From positions 37,765,797-37,829,796 of the forward strand of contig CP136061.1 in the NCBI GenBank assembly GCA_032622095.1: a DNA stretch of 64,000 nucleotides, read 5' to 3'. Position 1 is the stretch's first letter; each line of letters begins with the position of its first letter. The notes under the pieces were generated by a model. It ran no database searches. It was not told where the DNA came from and saw only the letters and a list, made by a program, of their open reading frames with translations. This document shows positions 35,850 through 47,679 of the stretch, piece after piece. A program made the translations under genes and the position numbers. This stretch comes from Siphonodentalium dalli. Taxonomy: Eukaryota > Mollusca > Scaphopoda > Gadilida > Siphonodentaliidae.

Positions 35850-36535
35850 TAGTATAGTCGGAGAAGGGTTGGACCTAGAATAAATTGGTAGAGAAGCGAT
35901 TTTTATGTCATTGAACGCGGGGACATCTCCAGAACAACATATCTAAAATCCGCTAAAATCTGTTTTGAGCAATTTTTGCACATCACTTTGAAATATGGTA
36001 CCCTTTGTGTTGATTTTCAAATTAGCTATAAATTGTAAAACAGTTGGTACCAAGATGACATTGACGGATAACTATAATTGTTACTTGAATTACCTTCAGT
36101 CTATATTACCCGTTATATATTAGTCAATATTGACGAGAATTTCGGCCCTATTTTTATGAAATTATCATTCACTTCCGCAAAAAAAGTGTTTCTTTTTCAA
36201 AAATATCTCTGAGTAATTTGCATATTATTTTGAAATCGGATAATCGAATGTGTCGCAAACGGTTTTAAAATGTGCATATGCATATCCTGAATTCAACAGT
36301 ATGAAATTTGTACAATTCAATTAATAATAGAGCACAAATATTTGAAATATATTAACCTACCCCCAAAAAATGAAATTTCAGGTAAAAAAATGGAAAATAT
36401 AGAACCACTTAAAATATAACTAACTATTTATTGATTAACTAGGAGGTATGCGTAATACTTTTAAGTCATTATAGTGACAAGTTTATACAAAAGCATTTTG
36501 TGAATATGACAGAGAAACCCCGATATTATATGTAT
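35850..36535 (+). repeat. Left terminal inverted repeat of the Academ-like element
   Basis: Landmarks shared in inverted order with 40542-41245 include GGTAGAGAAGCGATTTTTAT, GTCATTGAACGCGGGGACAT, TTGGTACCAAGAT, AATCGAATGTGTCGCA, CTACCCCCAAAA and CTATTTATTGATTAACTA. Just inside, at 36551-36566, lies TATAGTCGGAAAAGGC, a third near-copy of the terminal motif. Confidence 0.85.
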
Positions 36536-36776
36536 ATTATATACAATGTATATAGTCGGAAAAGGCAAAACATCAAATCGACCATTGAAGCTGATATAAC
36601 TACTCATAGAATAAAATCTGATGTATTTTGGTATTAAGAATAGCAGTTCATACACACACATGTGTTACAACGTGACCTTCATAATCCAAGATGGGTGCCA
36701 TAATAGGGGCCACAATTTAGAGAAAGTAATATTTGTCATATTGGTGTTCCACTTTCAGCTCTCAGTTTCGCCTTCA

Positions 36777-39700
36777 TCAATGAGAATTTCCTCTGAATTT
36801 TTCACTTTTTCTACATGAACATGACTTATTCCCACAAGGATTCCTACTCGCTAGCTTGAATTTGCAACGGACAAATTTCAGCAATGAATCGGGTGCAGCT
36901 TCTAGGTCTGTCATGACTGGAAATAATTGTGTCCCTTGATTTTCCACCCCCATACTGTAGGGTCCATATGTGTGCCCCCCCCAGAGAGTTTCATATCATA
37001 ACCTGCATGTTCACTCTTAGACTATGGAAATATGCTGTCCGTTCCGTCGGATCCAATAATCCTCTGGCCGAGGAAATCATCTCCATGAATTTCGCATACC
37101 TCAAACCATTCAGTGTGTCATTCTTTTTGCCAGCATAAATCACCTTGAACAATTTCACACCAACATCGCCAACAAGTTTTTCGTCAGCAGTATGGTTGCT
37201 TATGACACTCGCTATTTGTTGTATTTCGGGCGACTCTATTTTCTTCAGCATGCTTGTTTTACCCTGCCCGTATGTCGCTGATGTTGTGTCGCATCCAGTT
37301 CAGGCATGAATAAAGAGAATGTTTGTCGTTTTCAATTTACCGGCGTTCTGCACAATATCTTGGATTTTCCAGATGTCTTCATTCCAATGGTACACGAGCA
37401 ACACTAACAAATCAGTGTCATCGGCCGCCACAATGACCTCTTTTCCGTCTGCTGCGAATTCTAGGGCGCACGATACAATCAACGTGTCTGCATCCCCAGT
37501 GCTATTGCGTACAATGTGTCCATCAGATTCGAGCAATCCCCCCAGCATCTTGATGAACAGACTTTTGTTGTTCCCATTGGATAAAAATGTCTCCTGATTA
37601 GGATGTGCTCCCATCGTCTCTGATAATTTTATATCTGCGCATGTCTTTCCGACTCTTCTCATGTGTTCGTGGTCCTTGGTAGATTGGCCATGTTCATATC
37701 CATCGAATACAATGCAGGCACTACCATATTGTGAACTCACATAGTAACTGTACTGTTTGACAATCTCGATGTACGTCGACTTTTTGGCCCACTTGACACG
37801 GTGCAACAGAGCACCGCCATCAACAACATACATCCCATCCTTTGGCCGGTTGACATGTTCAACAGTCAGTTAGAGCTTTTGCTAACTGCGTTTTATTAGG
37901 TTTCCGCATTAAGTTATCTTTAAACAAAGACGTTGGAATAGCTGTCAACTCAAATTCGAAATATCTTGCTGTATCCTCCTCTCGCTGAGCGATAGCGATC
38001 AAGCATGAAAACAGAATTGTCGGGTTTATTTGGACTGTTTTGTTGTCTATTTTAACTCCTGGTTGGAGATAGTCTAGAGCTCGGACCTTATCGCTCGTTT
38101 TAACGGTAGCTCCTGCAACACAAACATTATCCAGTTTTAGTTGAATTTTCATTCCAATTACTTCTGTTTTGTCACAGTTCACCCCATCAGCTTCACCAGC
38201 GGTCAAACCAGACGACAAGGAACGCAGTCTTGGTTCTTCTATATCGAAAGGCTCATGACCAGAGAACCACTGCTCCAGCTTCAGTAAAGTCTTCATAGTC
38301 ACGTTGGCTTCTCGTTGACAAGCCTAGTTCAATGTGCTGTTCGCATGTATTGGTGAATAGGCACTCCTTTGCCTTTCACAATATCACCAACATTGGATCT
38401 TTTTTGTCTTATGAATAACTGTTGTCGAGGCTGTAGTGGGGAATCATCGCGTGGAGTATACAGCAATTATGCCCGTTCCATTAAATGTCTGGTGACCATC
38501 TAGTGTTGCGACATTATGGTCCACGTTATCTGCAACCCACTGTGTGAACGCCCCTGGGAAATATGAAGCAAGAACACTGTCGCCATCTTCTGCCTGGATT
38601 ACTGACTGCTTGCACAACTCAACTTCATCGTCATTAATCGAGAAGCCTAATCGCGATAGTTCGGTTACAAGCCATTTGGACCCAAATATATGGTCCAGCT
38701 CGACACAAAGGCCGAATAAAATCGGTGATATCACTGATCGTGGTCGTGCTGCTTGAATAATAGACTGACCAATATTGATTTGCTTCAATTCTAAAGGAAC
38801 CAGAACTTTCAACAGTTAGCAGATGGGCTGGAATCAAGCGTTTACCTCGCTCAACATCAGAAATGTCATCCATGCTAGGGTAAGAATGTACACTGTACTC
38901 CATCTCACTCAATTGAGCTCTGATAATCTTGGCAGCTGCCATTACTATCCTCTCTGCTTCTTCCTCAATGTCATTGTTTTTCTCGGCGTACCACTTATCA
39001 TTGATTATGAAGTTGGCCATATTTCTGAAACAAATAACGTTGCTTCGACCATCCACCTCAGCAAAAAATATGTAGGTTCCATAGTGGTCAAGTAACTTCT
39101 CCTTTAGCCATTTTATGGAATATACTTCGGACCCACCAGAGAATTCTACCACCTTACTATGAAGTTCACCGAGGGTGTATAATTCGGCACCAGATTCTGA
39201 CTCAATCCACTCACAGACCATTTGAAACCATTGCTGCATTTCATAATCTATTTTCTGACCGGACTGTGGCTTTCGATCCTTTGGTAGTGTGATATCGTTT
39301 TTCAACATGAAACGAGTGAGACAACTGTCATGGTAAACAGCTTCAGCTGCAACTAGATCAATACAACCATGACGTTTTGTTTGGACAGAAAGAGCCAACG
39401 GATCCCCCCCTTTCCGCGCAACACTCTAATAACTTGTTGCGCAGTGGAAGTGTGGTGACACTTCGAACTAGTGTTCTAAGAGGATTTTTTGTTATCGAAA
39501 TGGGCATGTTGTCCACATATTAAGCAGTCATCTTTGTAATTGAAAGGTAACAGGCTAGATCTGAGTTTTTTGTCGAGGACATCTCAACATTGTCACTAGC
39601 ACTGCACAACCCTATCTTAGAATCTGTAAAATCACGTCTGCATTTTCTATGTACCAACACATTTCCAATAGGACGTTCACTAATGCGACTATTTAAGTAA

Positions 39701-39857
39701 CGCACGAGGTCCAGCCGACCACGTTTCTCGCCGAAACTAATGAGGGTTGTTAATATGCCTTTCTCCGAAACAGCAACTGACTGCTCTTCATCAAACCCAA
39801 TACTACATATGACACATATGTCAGCCGAAAAATGACTGATGCCAATTCCTCTGACAT
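36777..39857 (-). pseudogene. Transposon protein with XPG/FEN-like nuclease region, disrupted
   Basis: Probable start is ATG at 39857 (MSEELASV). A one-base loss in a T run near 39834 shifts into the frame with ICVICSIGFDEEQSV, then IGNVLVHRKCRRDFTDSK, a likely Cys/His zinc site. The central part (39398-38444) includes KWLKEKLLDHYGTY and, after a frameshift near 38815, WVADNVDHNVATLDGH. Segment 38302-37859 follows. The nuclease region (37862-37300) shows VVDGGALLHR, VFDGYEHG, TGDADTLIV and VAADDTDLLVLL. These Asp positions match the acidic cluster of XPG/FEN enzymes, which cut branched DNA. An in-frame TGA (37300-37302) interrupts the step into GCDTTSATYGQGK, and the C8 run near 36976-36983 marks another slip before FVRCKF and CGNKSCSCRKSE, ending at 36777. 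Full length would be about 1,000 residues. Not expected to make an intact product. Confidence 0.75.
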
Positions 39858-40541
39858 AGCTATACTAATATACACTTATTAATATGACACTCAAATAAAC
39901 TATGATTAAACTCAAATGATAAAAAATGGGAAACAATGAATTACAACACTCTCACCGAGATAGCCTCACCAGAGAGAATCACATTAAGATCGTCTCTAGC
40001 GTGCGTTGACACCGTTAGGTTTCAGCAGGAGACGAAGTTGGACAAAACAATTTAATATAGATATTAATACACGTGTACACGTGTTTCGATATGATAATAG
40101 CGCTGCGAAGTAGCCATGCGATGTGAGCGAGAATTTGACTTGCATGCAAGTGACAAAATGTGTCGATGGCGGATGCCTGGCACATTAATAAAGAGCGTGA
40201 CGGATGCCTGACACATTAATAAAGAGGGTTTGGATACTCAGTACACAATGCTGCAGTGTTTGGTGTGGCATTTACCATATCACGCATGCAGATCATAGTT
40301 GACGCTCTTTATTAACTCCATGTGTAATAGCCATTCATTGTTATTGCATGGGAGAATCAAAACAAAATAGCTTAAATGTGGCCCCCTTGCACAGTTCTCA
40401 GGTTCATTATTTCCCAGACGGATTTATGTGGATTTTGGAATATTCAGGAGATATCTACCACATACCTGCCCCAAACTCGGTTCTGAAAATATGTTTTCAA
40501 GTTCAGCAGCTGAGTTAACAATTTCTCGCCTTGTATTGGGT

Positions 40542-41245
40542 CAATGCACATATACGTAGGGGTTTTCTGTTATATTCTTCACAAACTAACCACTAATTTT
40601 CTATGAACATGTTACCAAAATGATTTAAAAGTATTACAAATACCTCATAGTTAATCAATAAATAGTTTTAAGTATTTATTTTTTCCATTTTTTTAAACCT
40701 GAAATTTCAGGTTTTGGGGGTAGGGTTAATATTTTTCAGATATTTGTACTCGACGTTTAATTACATTATCCATGTTCCATATTATCGTATTCAGGACGTG
40801 ATTGTGCATATTTTAAGACCATATGCGACACATTCGATTAACAACTCTTCAAATAATATACAAATTACTCGGACATATTTTTGAAAACGCGACACTTTTT
40901 TGCGAACGTGAATGATATCTTCGTAAAAAAAAAATATTGGGGGAAACTGGCCAATTTTGACTTATTTACAAAGTTCAATATATACTGGATGTAATAAATA
41001 TCAGAGTTACAATAATATAGCAATATTATCTTGGTACCCAATGTTTGCCAATGAATCGCTCATTAGAAAATCAGCACACATATTTGAAAGGAGACCCCTA
41101 TTTTAAAGTGATGTAGAAAAAATTGCTCAGAGCGGATTTTGGATATATTATTCGGGCGATGTTCCCGCGTCCAATGACATAAAAATCGCTTCTCTACCAA
41201 TTTCTTCTAGGTTCACCATTTTTTTCGCCTTCTCCGACTATACTA
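40542..41245 (-). repeat. Right terminal inverted repeat of the Academ-like element
   Basis: This is the reverse-complement partner of 35850-36535, ending CCGACTATACTA at 41245. The interval 39858-40541 between the gene start and this repeat has no open frame and should hold the element's promoter. It contains a direct repeat of GGATGCCTGACACATTAATA followed by AAAGAG (near 40155-40225), with an inverted ACGCTCTTTATTAA at about 40302. Confidence 0.85.
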
Positions 41246-42066
41246 AGTTGATCTAGGCTTTAGTTACATAAGGTTTATTTATTTCAGTTTTACATTTCTT
41301 GAAGCTTCTTCGGGAAGGAAGTTTTTCACCCCACCACCCTATATGCAACATGACATAGCTTAATGTCATCTCCACTAAGGCCCATATGAGGTGACAGTAA
41401 CATAAATATGGGGTCTTTAGTAAAAAAAATTGCACGAGGTTGTAAGAAACACATTTTGTGGTCGTCTAGCCACACACCCACCCAGGCATGCCTTCCTGCA
41501 ATTTTCTTTTTACCCCCCCCCTCCCTGCTGATTGTATGAAAAATAAATAGCCAGTGATTTAGCCTCATAAAATAAATCACTAGTTTGTGATTCCCGTTTT
41601 TCACATACCATTTGATTTGCCACCTCTATGGCCAACAAGAATGCTCTGGGATGCAAGTCCGGCATTAGGCCGTCTATCTGGCTAAAATCTTTATTAAGGG
41701 GGTCCTATGTTTATACATTGGACACAACGAGAATAAACAAACAGGGATGACATGCTAAATAATTCATTTACCCTGCGCTGCAGTTATGGCCTGACCGCAC
41801 ATATCATACCTGACAGAACTAATACTATTTATTGGGATAGTCACATATCTAGTTGAGATAAAAAATTAGGCATCACAAAAGTTTTTCAAACTGACAGTAG
41901 ATGCAAAAAGGACACACCAACTCATCTGAAAGCCTATTTGTTTTAATTAGAAGCTATTTTTTTGTAATGGGGGATATGTACAGTCTGGCTATAATCACAC
42001 CACATGGTGAATGTTTTTAAGTTTCCTATCTAGCCATACTCTTTTTATTTTGTGAAACACCTGCAG

Positions 42067-42306
42067 CTTCCAAGAATACAATCATTTAGCAAGATATGTG
42101 GCCTTGCAGGCCAGAGAGGCAGCAAATCGAATGGTAGATGTGTGTTTGTTTGTTTACAATCATGTTTCGATTACAGCTGAAGCTATGGGTAAAGAAGACA
42201 GGTTCCCTTATAAAACCTGGAACAAATCACTAACAGTAACTGGATTCCCATACCAGATCAAAAATGCAGTTTGCTATGGAAAAAAAATAACTTCAGAAGA
42301 TAATTA
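42067..42306 (+). CDS. Coding-like open frame, unassigned
   Basis: After an acceptor-like CACCTGCAG (AG at 42065-42066) a frame stays open for about 80 codons to TAA at 42305-42307. It encodes FQEYNHLARYVALQAREAAN, RMVDVCLFVYNHVSITAEAM, GKEDRFPYKTWNKSLTVTGF and PYQIKNAVCYGKKITSEDN. The composition is convincingly protein-like. An internal GGTAAAG (about 42188) could serve as a donor. Its phase-2 start does not fit the phase-1 chain of the chromodomain gene, so it may be a relic of another gene or an alternative last exon. Domain not recognised. Confidence 0.35.
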
Positions 42307-43329
42307 AACTACAAACACAGATACAGATGATAGGTATAAAATTTCAAGGCAGATTGAAACCGAAAATCCGTTATTTCAAATGAATGTTCAGCCAAACGTG
42401 TATACACACTTCAAGACATGCAAGAACTCCCTGCAGCATGACGTCAATATGGATAGTTCATGTATGTCAATATCAAAACATTGGCGAGAGGTTTTTTTGA
42501 ATACATAGTATACCGTAGGAATAATTATGTTACAGTATGTAATATTGTTAATGTCTATGGGTCATAAACTGGTGTGTTGTATTTGATTATTATATTTAAC
42601 ACTCCTTCATGCAGATGGCTTTTTGGGTTGGCACATGGGTGAACTACCTTGAATGAACTTTTCCCCGACTTATGCAAATTGTTTAAGGATACAGCTCTCC
42701 CAGCTTCTGGTCCATCAGCTATGCAATTATCAAAACAATTAATGCTGGAGGATCAGTTGATTTGGTGGCGCATATTTTTATGCTAGCCAATCAGAGCTTG
42801 TGATTCCCTCGCAGATGGAGATAGAATTGGTGGTACTCCCTGTTCAAATGGGATTCGAAGTATGACAGTAATCGAAGTATACACTGTCGGATTTCAATTT
42901 TGACTGGGACATGTTACTGAAAGTTATTTGACTGGACTAACCATGATTTCAAAAGTTTCCATGCAGCAGGTTTTGACCTCAAACTGAGGATCTTGAATCA
43001 TCAACATGCAAATGAGATTAAAAGAATGACCTCACTCCTAGTTTCTTAACTATAGCAATATATTTAAAATCGTACTCACAAATACATTTGATTTGAATGT
43101 AAGAATGCTAGAAAATGAACTTGTCCATTTTTAATATCATTAAAATATTGACAAAACTATTAGCACTGGTAGTTTGAACATTGAGAATAATTTGCGTTTG
43201 AATTCACACAGGCTGTATGAAACCTTGTATAGTAGGTAGAAATGAAATAATACACTTAAAAAATACACAAGGGCTACAATAATTATTGGTATGTTGCTTG
43301 TCTCCCAATCTCTTTCTGTACTTCTTCAT

Positions 43330-43395
43330 TTATCAACAATGAGAACCATGAGAATGGTGCTGGTGGAAATGATAGTGAGCTATTTGCAGACGACA
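43330..43395 (+). pseudogene. Array exon copy 1, acceptor lost
   Basis: The 66-base reading (INNENHENGAGGNDSELFAD then D) is intact and its donor GTGAGA remains. The acceptor that reads CTTCTTCAG in copies 2 and 3 is CTTCTTCAT here (43321-43329), destroying the AG. This copy is therefore probably skipped. Confidence 0.6.
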
Positions 43396-44314
43396 GTGAG
43401 ATATTTAATTATTGAATCATTAAGTACCAATTAAAAGTCAGTCATTTGTGTCGTGAAAACACTGTCTAAATGTTGATAATTGATTCAGATGTCAGAACAA
43501 ACTCTTCACTAAGTATAGTAACAATTAAATGTATGTTAAGACTCACAAGTTTACATAATGAAATATAGCATGAAGTTTTAGTAATTGAACATTTTTTTAG
43601 TGGTAGAGATGATATAATACATATATATTAGTTTATCTTCCTATGTAGTTAACTCAAATCTATATTTGGCCATTACATGCACAGAAGTAATTGCTTACAA
43701 AATACACATTTGGCTGGAGGATCAGTTGATTTGGCAGCGCATATTTTTTACACTGGCAAATCAGAGCTTTGAATTCCACCACAGACGGAGATATAATTGG
43801 TGGTATACTCCATGTTCAACTGGGATTGGAATTATGACAGTGAACGAAGAATAAACTGTCAGATTTCAATTCGACTGGGAAATTTCACAATGTTACTGAA
43901 TTTTATTTCACTTGACTAACCCGGCTTTCCAAAGTTTCCATTCAGCATTTTTTGACATCAAACTAAGAATGTTGAATCATTAACCTGCAAATGAGATTAA
44001 AAGAATGACCTCACTCCTAGTTTCTTAACTAGAAATATTTTAAAATCGTACTCACAAATACATTTGATTTGAATGTAAGAATGCTAGAAAATGGACTTGT
44101 CCATTTCTAATAGTATCTTCTAATATGAGAATATATCGTTAATATACCGACAAAAATATTCAGCACTGGTAGGTTGAAAATTAATAATTTACACGGGAAT
44201 TCACACAGGCTTGTATGTTAGGTAGAAATGAAATAATATACTTAAAAATACACAAGGGCTACAATAATTATTGGCATGTTGCTTGTCTCCCAATCTCTTT
44301 CTGTACTTCTTCAG

Positions 44315-44380
44315 TTATCAACAATGAGAACAATGAGAATGGTGCTGGTGGAAATGATAGTCAGCTATTTGAAGACGACA
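44315..44380 (+). CDS. Array exon copy 2 of the chromodomain gene, 22 codons
   Basis: A 66-base exon lies between acceptor CTGTACTTCTTCAG (AG at 44313-44314) and donor GTAAGA (44381). Read in phase 1 it encodes INNENNENGAGGNDSQLFED then D, an acidic, Asn/Gly-rich and probably disordered linker. It is symmetric (phase 1-1), so including or skipping it keeps the frame. It joins in frame from 34395 and on to 45321 or 51910. Confidence 0.6.
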
Positions 44381-45320
44381 GTAAGATATTTACTTATTGA
44401 ATCATTAAGTACCAACGTCAGTCATTTGTGTCGTAAAAACACTGTCTAAATGTTGATAATTGATTCGCAAGTCAGAACAAACTCTTCACTCTTAACAATT
44501 AACTGTGCGTTAAAACTCACAAGTTTACATAATGAAATATAGTATATAGTTCTGGTAATTTAACATTTTCGTATTGGTAGAGATGATATAATAACACATG
44601 TTAGTTTATTTTCCTACTCAATTATCTCAAATCTATATTTGGCCATTACAATGCACAGAAGTATTCGCTTACGATACGCACATTTGGCATGATGATCAGC
44701 TGATTTGGCAGCGCATATTTTTTACACTAGCCAACCAGATCTTGGAATTCAACTCGCTGATGGAGATATAATTGGTGGTACTCCCTGTTCAACACGGATT
44801 CGAAGTATGACAGTGAACGAAGTATAAACCGTCAGGTTTCAATTTGACTGGGAAATTTGATAATGTTACTGAATTTAATTTGACTTGACTAACCCTGATT
44901 TCCAAAGTTTCCATGCAGCAGGTTTTGACATCAAACTGAGCATCTTGAATCATCAACCTACAAATGAGATTAAAAGAATGACATATCTCCTAGTGTCTTA
45001 ACTAGATTTTTTTTTTATATTTAAAATAGTAATCACAAATATATTTTATTTGAATGTAAGAATGCTAGAAAATGGACTTGTCAATTTGTAATAGTAGCTT
45101 CTAATATGAGAATATATCATTAATATACTGACAAAAATATTGAGCACTGGTAGCCTAGTGGTAGGTTGGACATTATTGAGAATAATTCGCACATGAATTC
45201 ACACAGGCTGTATGAAACCCTGTATGTTAGGTAAAAATTAAACAATACACATCAAAATACACCAGTACAATAATTATTGGTATGTTGCTCGTCTCCCAAT
45301 CTCTTTCTGTGCCTCTTCAG

Positions 45321-45386
45321 TTATCAAAAATGAGAACCCTGAGAATGGTGCTGATGGAGATAGTAGTCAGCTATTTGAAGACGACA
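45321..45386 (+). CDS. Array exon copy 3 of the chromodomain gene, 22 codons
   Basis: This is the paralogue of exon 44315: acceptor CTGTGCCTCTTCAG (AG at 45319-45320), donor GTAAGA (45387), phase 1-1. It encodes IKNENPENGADGDSSQLFED then D. Substitutions relative to copy 2 keep the acidic character and the length exactly. Copies 2 and 3 could be used together or as alternatives. Confidence 0.6.
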
Positions 45387-46334
45387 GTAAGATATTTACT
45401 TATTGAATCATTAAGTACCAATTAAAAGTCAGTCATTGGTGTCGTGAAAACACTGTCTAAATGTTGATAATTGAACAAAGTCTTCACACTTATCAATTAA
45501 CTGTGCGTTAAAACTCACAAGTTTACATAATGAAATATAGTATAAAGTTCTGGTAATTTAACATTTTCGTAATGGTAGAGATGATATAATAACACAGGTT
45601 AATTTATCTTCCTACGCCATTATCTCAAAGCTATATTTGGTCATTACATGCACAGAAGTAATCGCTTACGATATGCACATTTGGCAGGATGATCAAATGA
45701 TTTGGCAGCGCATATTTTTTACACTAGCCAGCCAGAGCTTCGGATTCCCTCGCAGATGGAGATATAATTGGTGGTACTCCCTGTTCAACTCGGATTCGAA
45801 GTATGACAGTGAACGAACTATACACCGTCGGATTTCAATTTTGACTGGGAAAGTTGATGTTACTGAATTTTATTTCACATGACAAACCCCGATTTCAAGT
45901 TTCCATGCAGCAGGTCTTGACATCAAACTGAGCATCTTGAATCATCAACCTACAAATGAGATTAAAAGAATGACCTATCTCCTAGTTTCTTAACTAGAAA
46001 TATATTTAAAATAGTACTCTCACAATGCATTTAATTTGAATGTAAGAATGCTAGAAAAATAACTATATTTAAATCTAAATTTGTGAAATTTTGGTTAGTG
46101 CCCTCTCGTTTCATCCGTAATTTAAATGGAAATTGTAAATATCTACTCGGACATATAACGTGTATGGTATACACAAATTTACAACTCTTCAACATTGTAT
46201 TTAAGATGTAAATTTAGTTAGTTTGTTTATATTATACCTGTTGTCCATTCAATTTTATGTTTACACCGATGAACTGACATTGGTATGGATATAGTGGTGG
46301 TATTATTTCATAAACTGTTGATCTAATTAATAAC

Positions 46335-46479
46335 AGGTTATTACTCGGTTGGCTGGATATCGGTCTAGACATATGAGCCCTCGATAATTTCACACCAGCC
46401 TTTGACCTTTGGTCAGGCAGATATGAAGTTACCTCGGGCTGATATCTCGGTCGATATTCAACTAACCAAGTAATAACCT
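46335..46479. mobile_element. Fold-back MITE (AGGTTATTAC tips)
   Basis: The left part AGGTTATTACTCGGTTGGCT then GGATATCGGTC is matched in inverted orientation by the right part ending CCAAGTAATAACCT. The whole is about 145 bases with an imperfect dyad around CCTTTGACCTTTGG. I recall such GGTTATTACTTGGTTAG sequence as common in mollusc genomes, but cannot verify that here. No target duplication is obvious. Confidence 0.65.
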
Positions 46480-47679
46480 CTAAGAGTGCAACGCTGTTGG
46501 ACAAGAATTTAACTTTATTGAACATGTTCATGTATTAATCCGATTGAATCAATGTAAAGATGCGTGGTCATTTTATTGGTGCAATGCTAATATTCAGAGA
46601 TATCTCCCTTGGAATAACATACGCTAATGTGAACATATCTGGGGAAATAATGTAATTTTCGTTAACAATCCTTGTTGATTGCATTGGCTGAGGGATAACA
46701 ATCTTATTAAAATATTACGTCACAGTGCATTTACTGATCCCACCAATTTGTTTTGTATTCCCGTTTAGAATATTAAGCATGTACGTGGACATAGTTTTTA
46801 TTAATCCCAGCCAATTGATCTGGAATCATACATTGAGAGTTGTATGATAATTAATTTGATTTGAATGTTCTCATGAACAAACTGTAGCTGCTAGACACGT
46901 GGAACGTAATTTGGAGATGCATATTATGTTTAATGCGGAGAAGCTGAAAAATAGTCATACACAACATAATACAAAACAAATTACTGGGAGCTTGTCTATC
47001 TATTCACTATTGTGCACACTTTAGTGTGGCTATGTATAAAAATGCACATTCTGACTTTGCAATAGCTATAGGACATTATATGTCAAATTCAACTATAATT
47101 AATTCATGCGCTAGACCTGATTTTACTATATGATTTATATTGGGGAAACATTAGTATAATTAGCGATACATTATTATTGGTAAATGTACCTCAGAAGAGA
47201 TTGTCTTCAGCTATATGAACACTCCCAATAGTTGATATATCTTTTTCAGAACTGAGTGAAATGAATCTGGAAAGAATCTTTCTAAGAGAGTCACCAGACG
47301 AAGTTAGTTGACCAAAAAGCTACATGTATTTTTAAAACATTCATAATATCAAGGTACCATACCAAAGAGAGCAGGGCATGACATTTGGGGCAAACGGAAA
47401 AGTTATGGTGACCTGTCAACAGGTCAACTCAAACTTCCATGGCGATCCAACCACAGAAATGGGCACCCACCTAGCACCCAAAAAGCCGTAGAGTTAGGCC
47501 ATTTACTGCATTTCAAGCCTGATGATTACTTAGAACTTCTCTTTGACTTCTCTTCTCTTTCATCTGGATTAAAACAAAATAATTGTTCACCTTGTTTACG
47601 GAATCCCTGCCCAAAAAAAAAAATGGCCCAAAAAAATGGCTGTCAGAAACAATTGTTTTGCTTTTGTTTTTTATATACC
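46480..47679. other. No supported feature
   Basis: An acceptor-like ATATCTTTTTCAG at about 47250 is followed by 54 open bases (LSEMNLERIFLRESPDE) and a GTTAGT donor. Its phase (1 to 0) breaks the frame of the surrounding gene, so I do not call it. The rest is AT-rich with nothing recognised. Confidence 0.4.

Larger units (their letters stand above)
35850..41245 (-). mobile_element. Academ-like DNA transposon, 5.4 kb, with long TIRs and a nuclease gene
   Basis: The two ends are long inverted repeats of about 0.7 kb (35850-36535 and 40542-41245) that both start TAGTATAGTCGGAGAAGG. AGT lies immediately outside each end (35847-35849 and 41246-41248), a 3-bp target duplication. Between them, on the minus strand, is one decayed gene with an XPG/FEN-like nuclease region. 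From memory, the Academ superfamily (AcademX) is the eukaryotic cut-and-paste group known for an XPG nuclease and 3-4 bp target duplications, so this is the best fit. An unclassified superfamily is the alternative. The TIR arms have diverged by roughly a fifth to a quarter and the gene carries several lesions, so this copy is dead. It sits antisense in an intron of the chromodomain gene, between exons 34321 and 44315. Confidence 0.8.
42741..46055 (+). repeat. Tandem array of four units of about 1 kb, three carrying an exon
   Basis: Units begin near 42741, 43712, 44686 and 45682 (GGAGGATCAGTTGATTTGG or a variant) with spacings of 971-996 bases; the fourth is cut short near 46055. Shared landmarks are GAGATATAATTGGTGGTA, CAAATGAGATTAAAAGAATG, AATTATTGGTATGTTGCTTG, CTCCCAATCTCTTTCTGT and, in units 1-3, a 66-base exon followed by AAAACACTGTCTAAATGTTG. 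Units have diverged, including short gaps, so this is not a recent event. Confidence 0.88.

Noticed and set aside
47250-47306. Exon-like segment after a strong CTTTTTCAG acceptor
   Set aside because: Starts in phase 1 but its GTTAGT donor leaves phase 0, which would break the frame to exon 51910; no other support.
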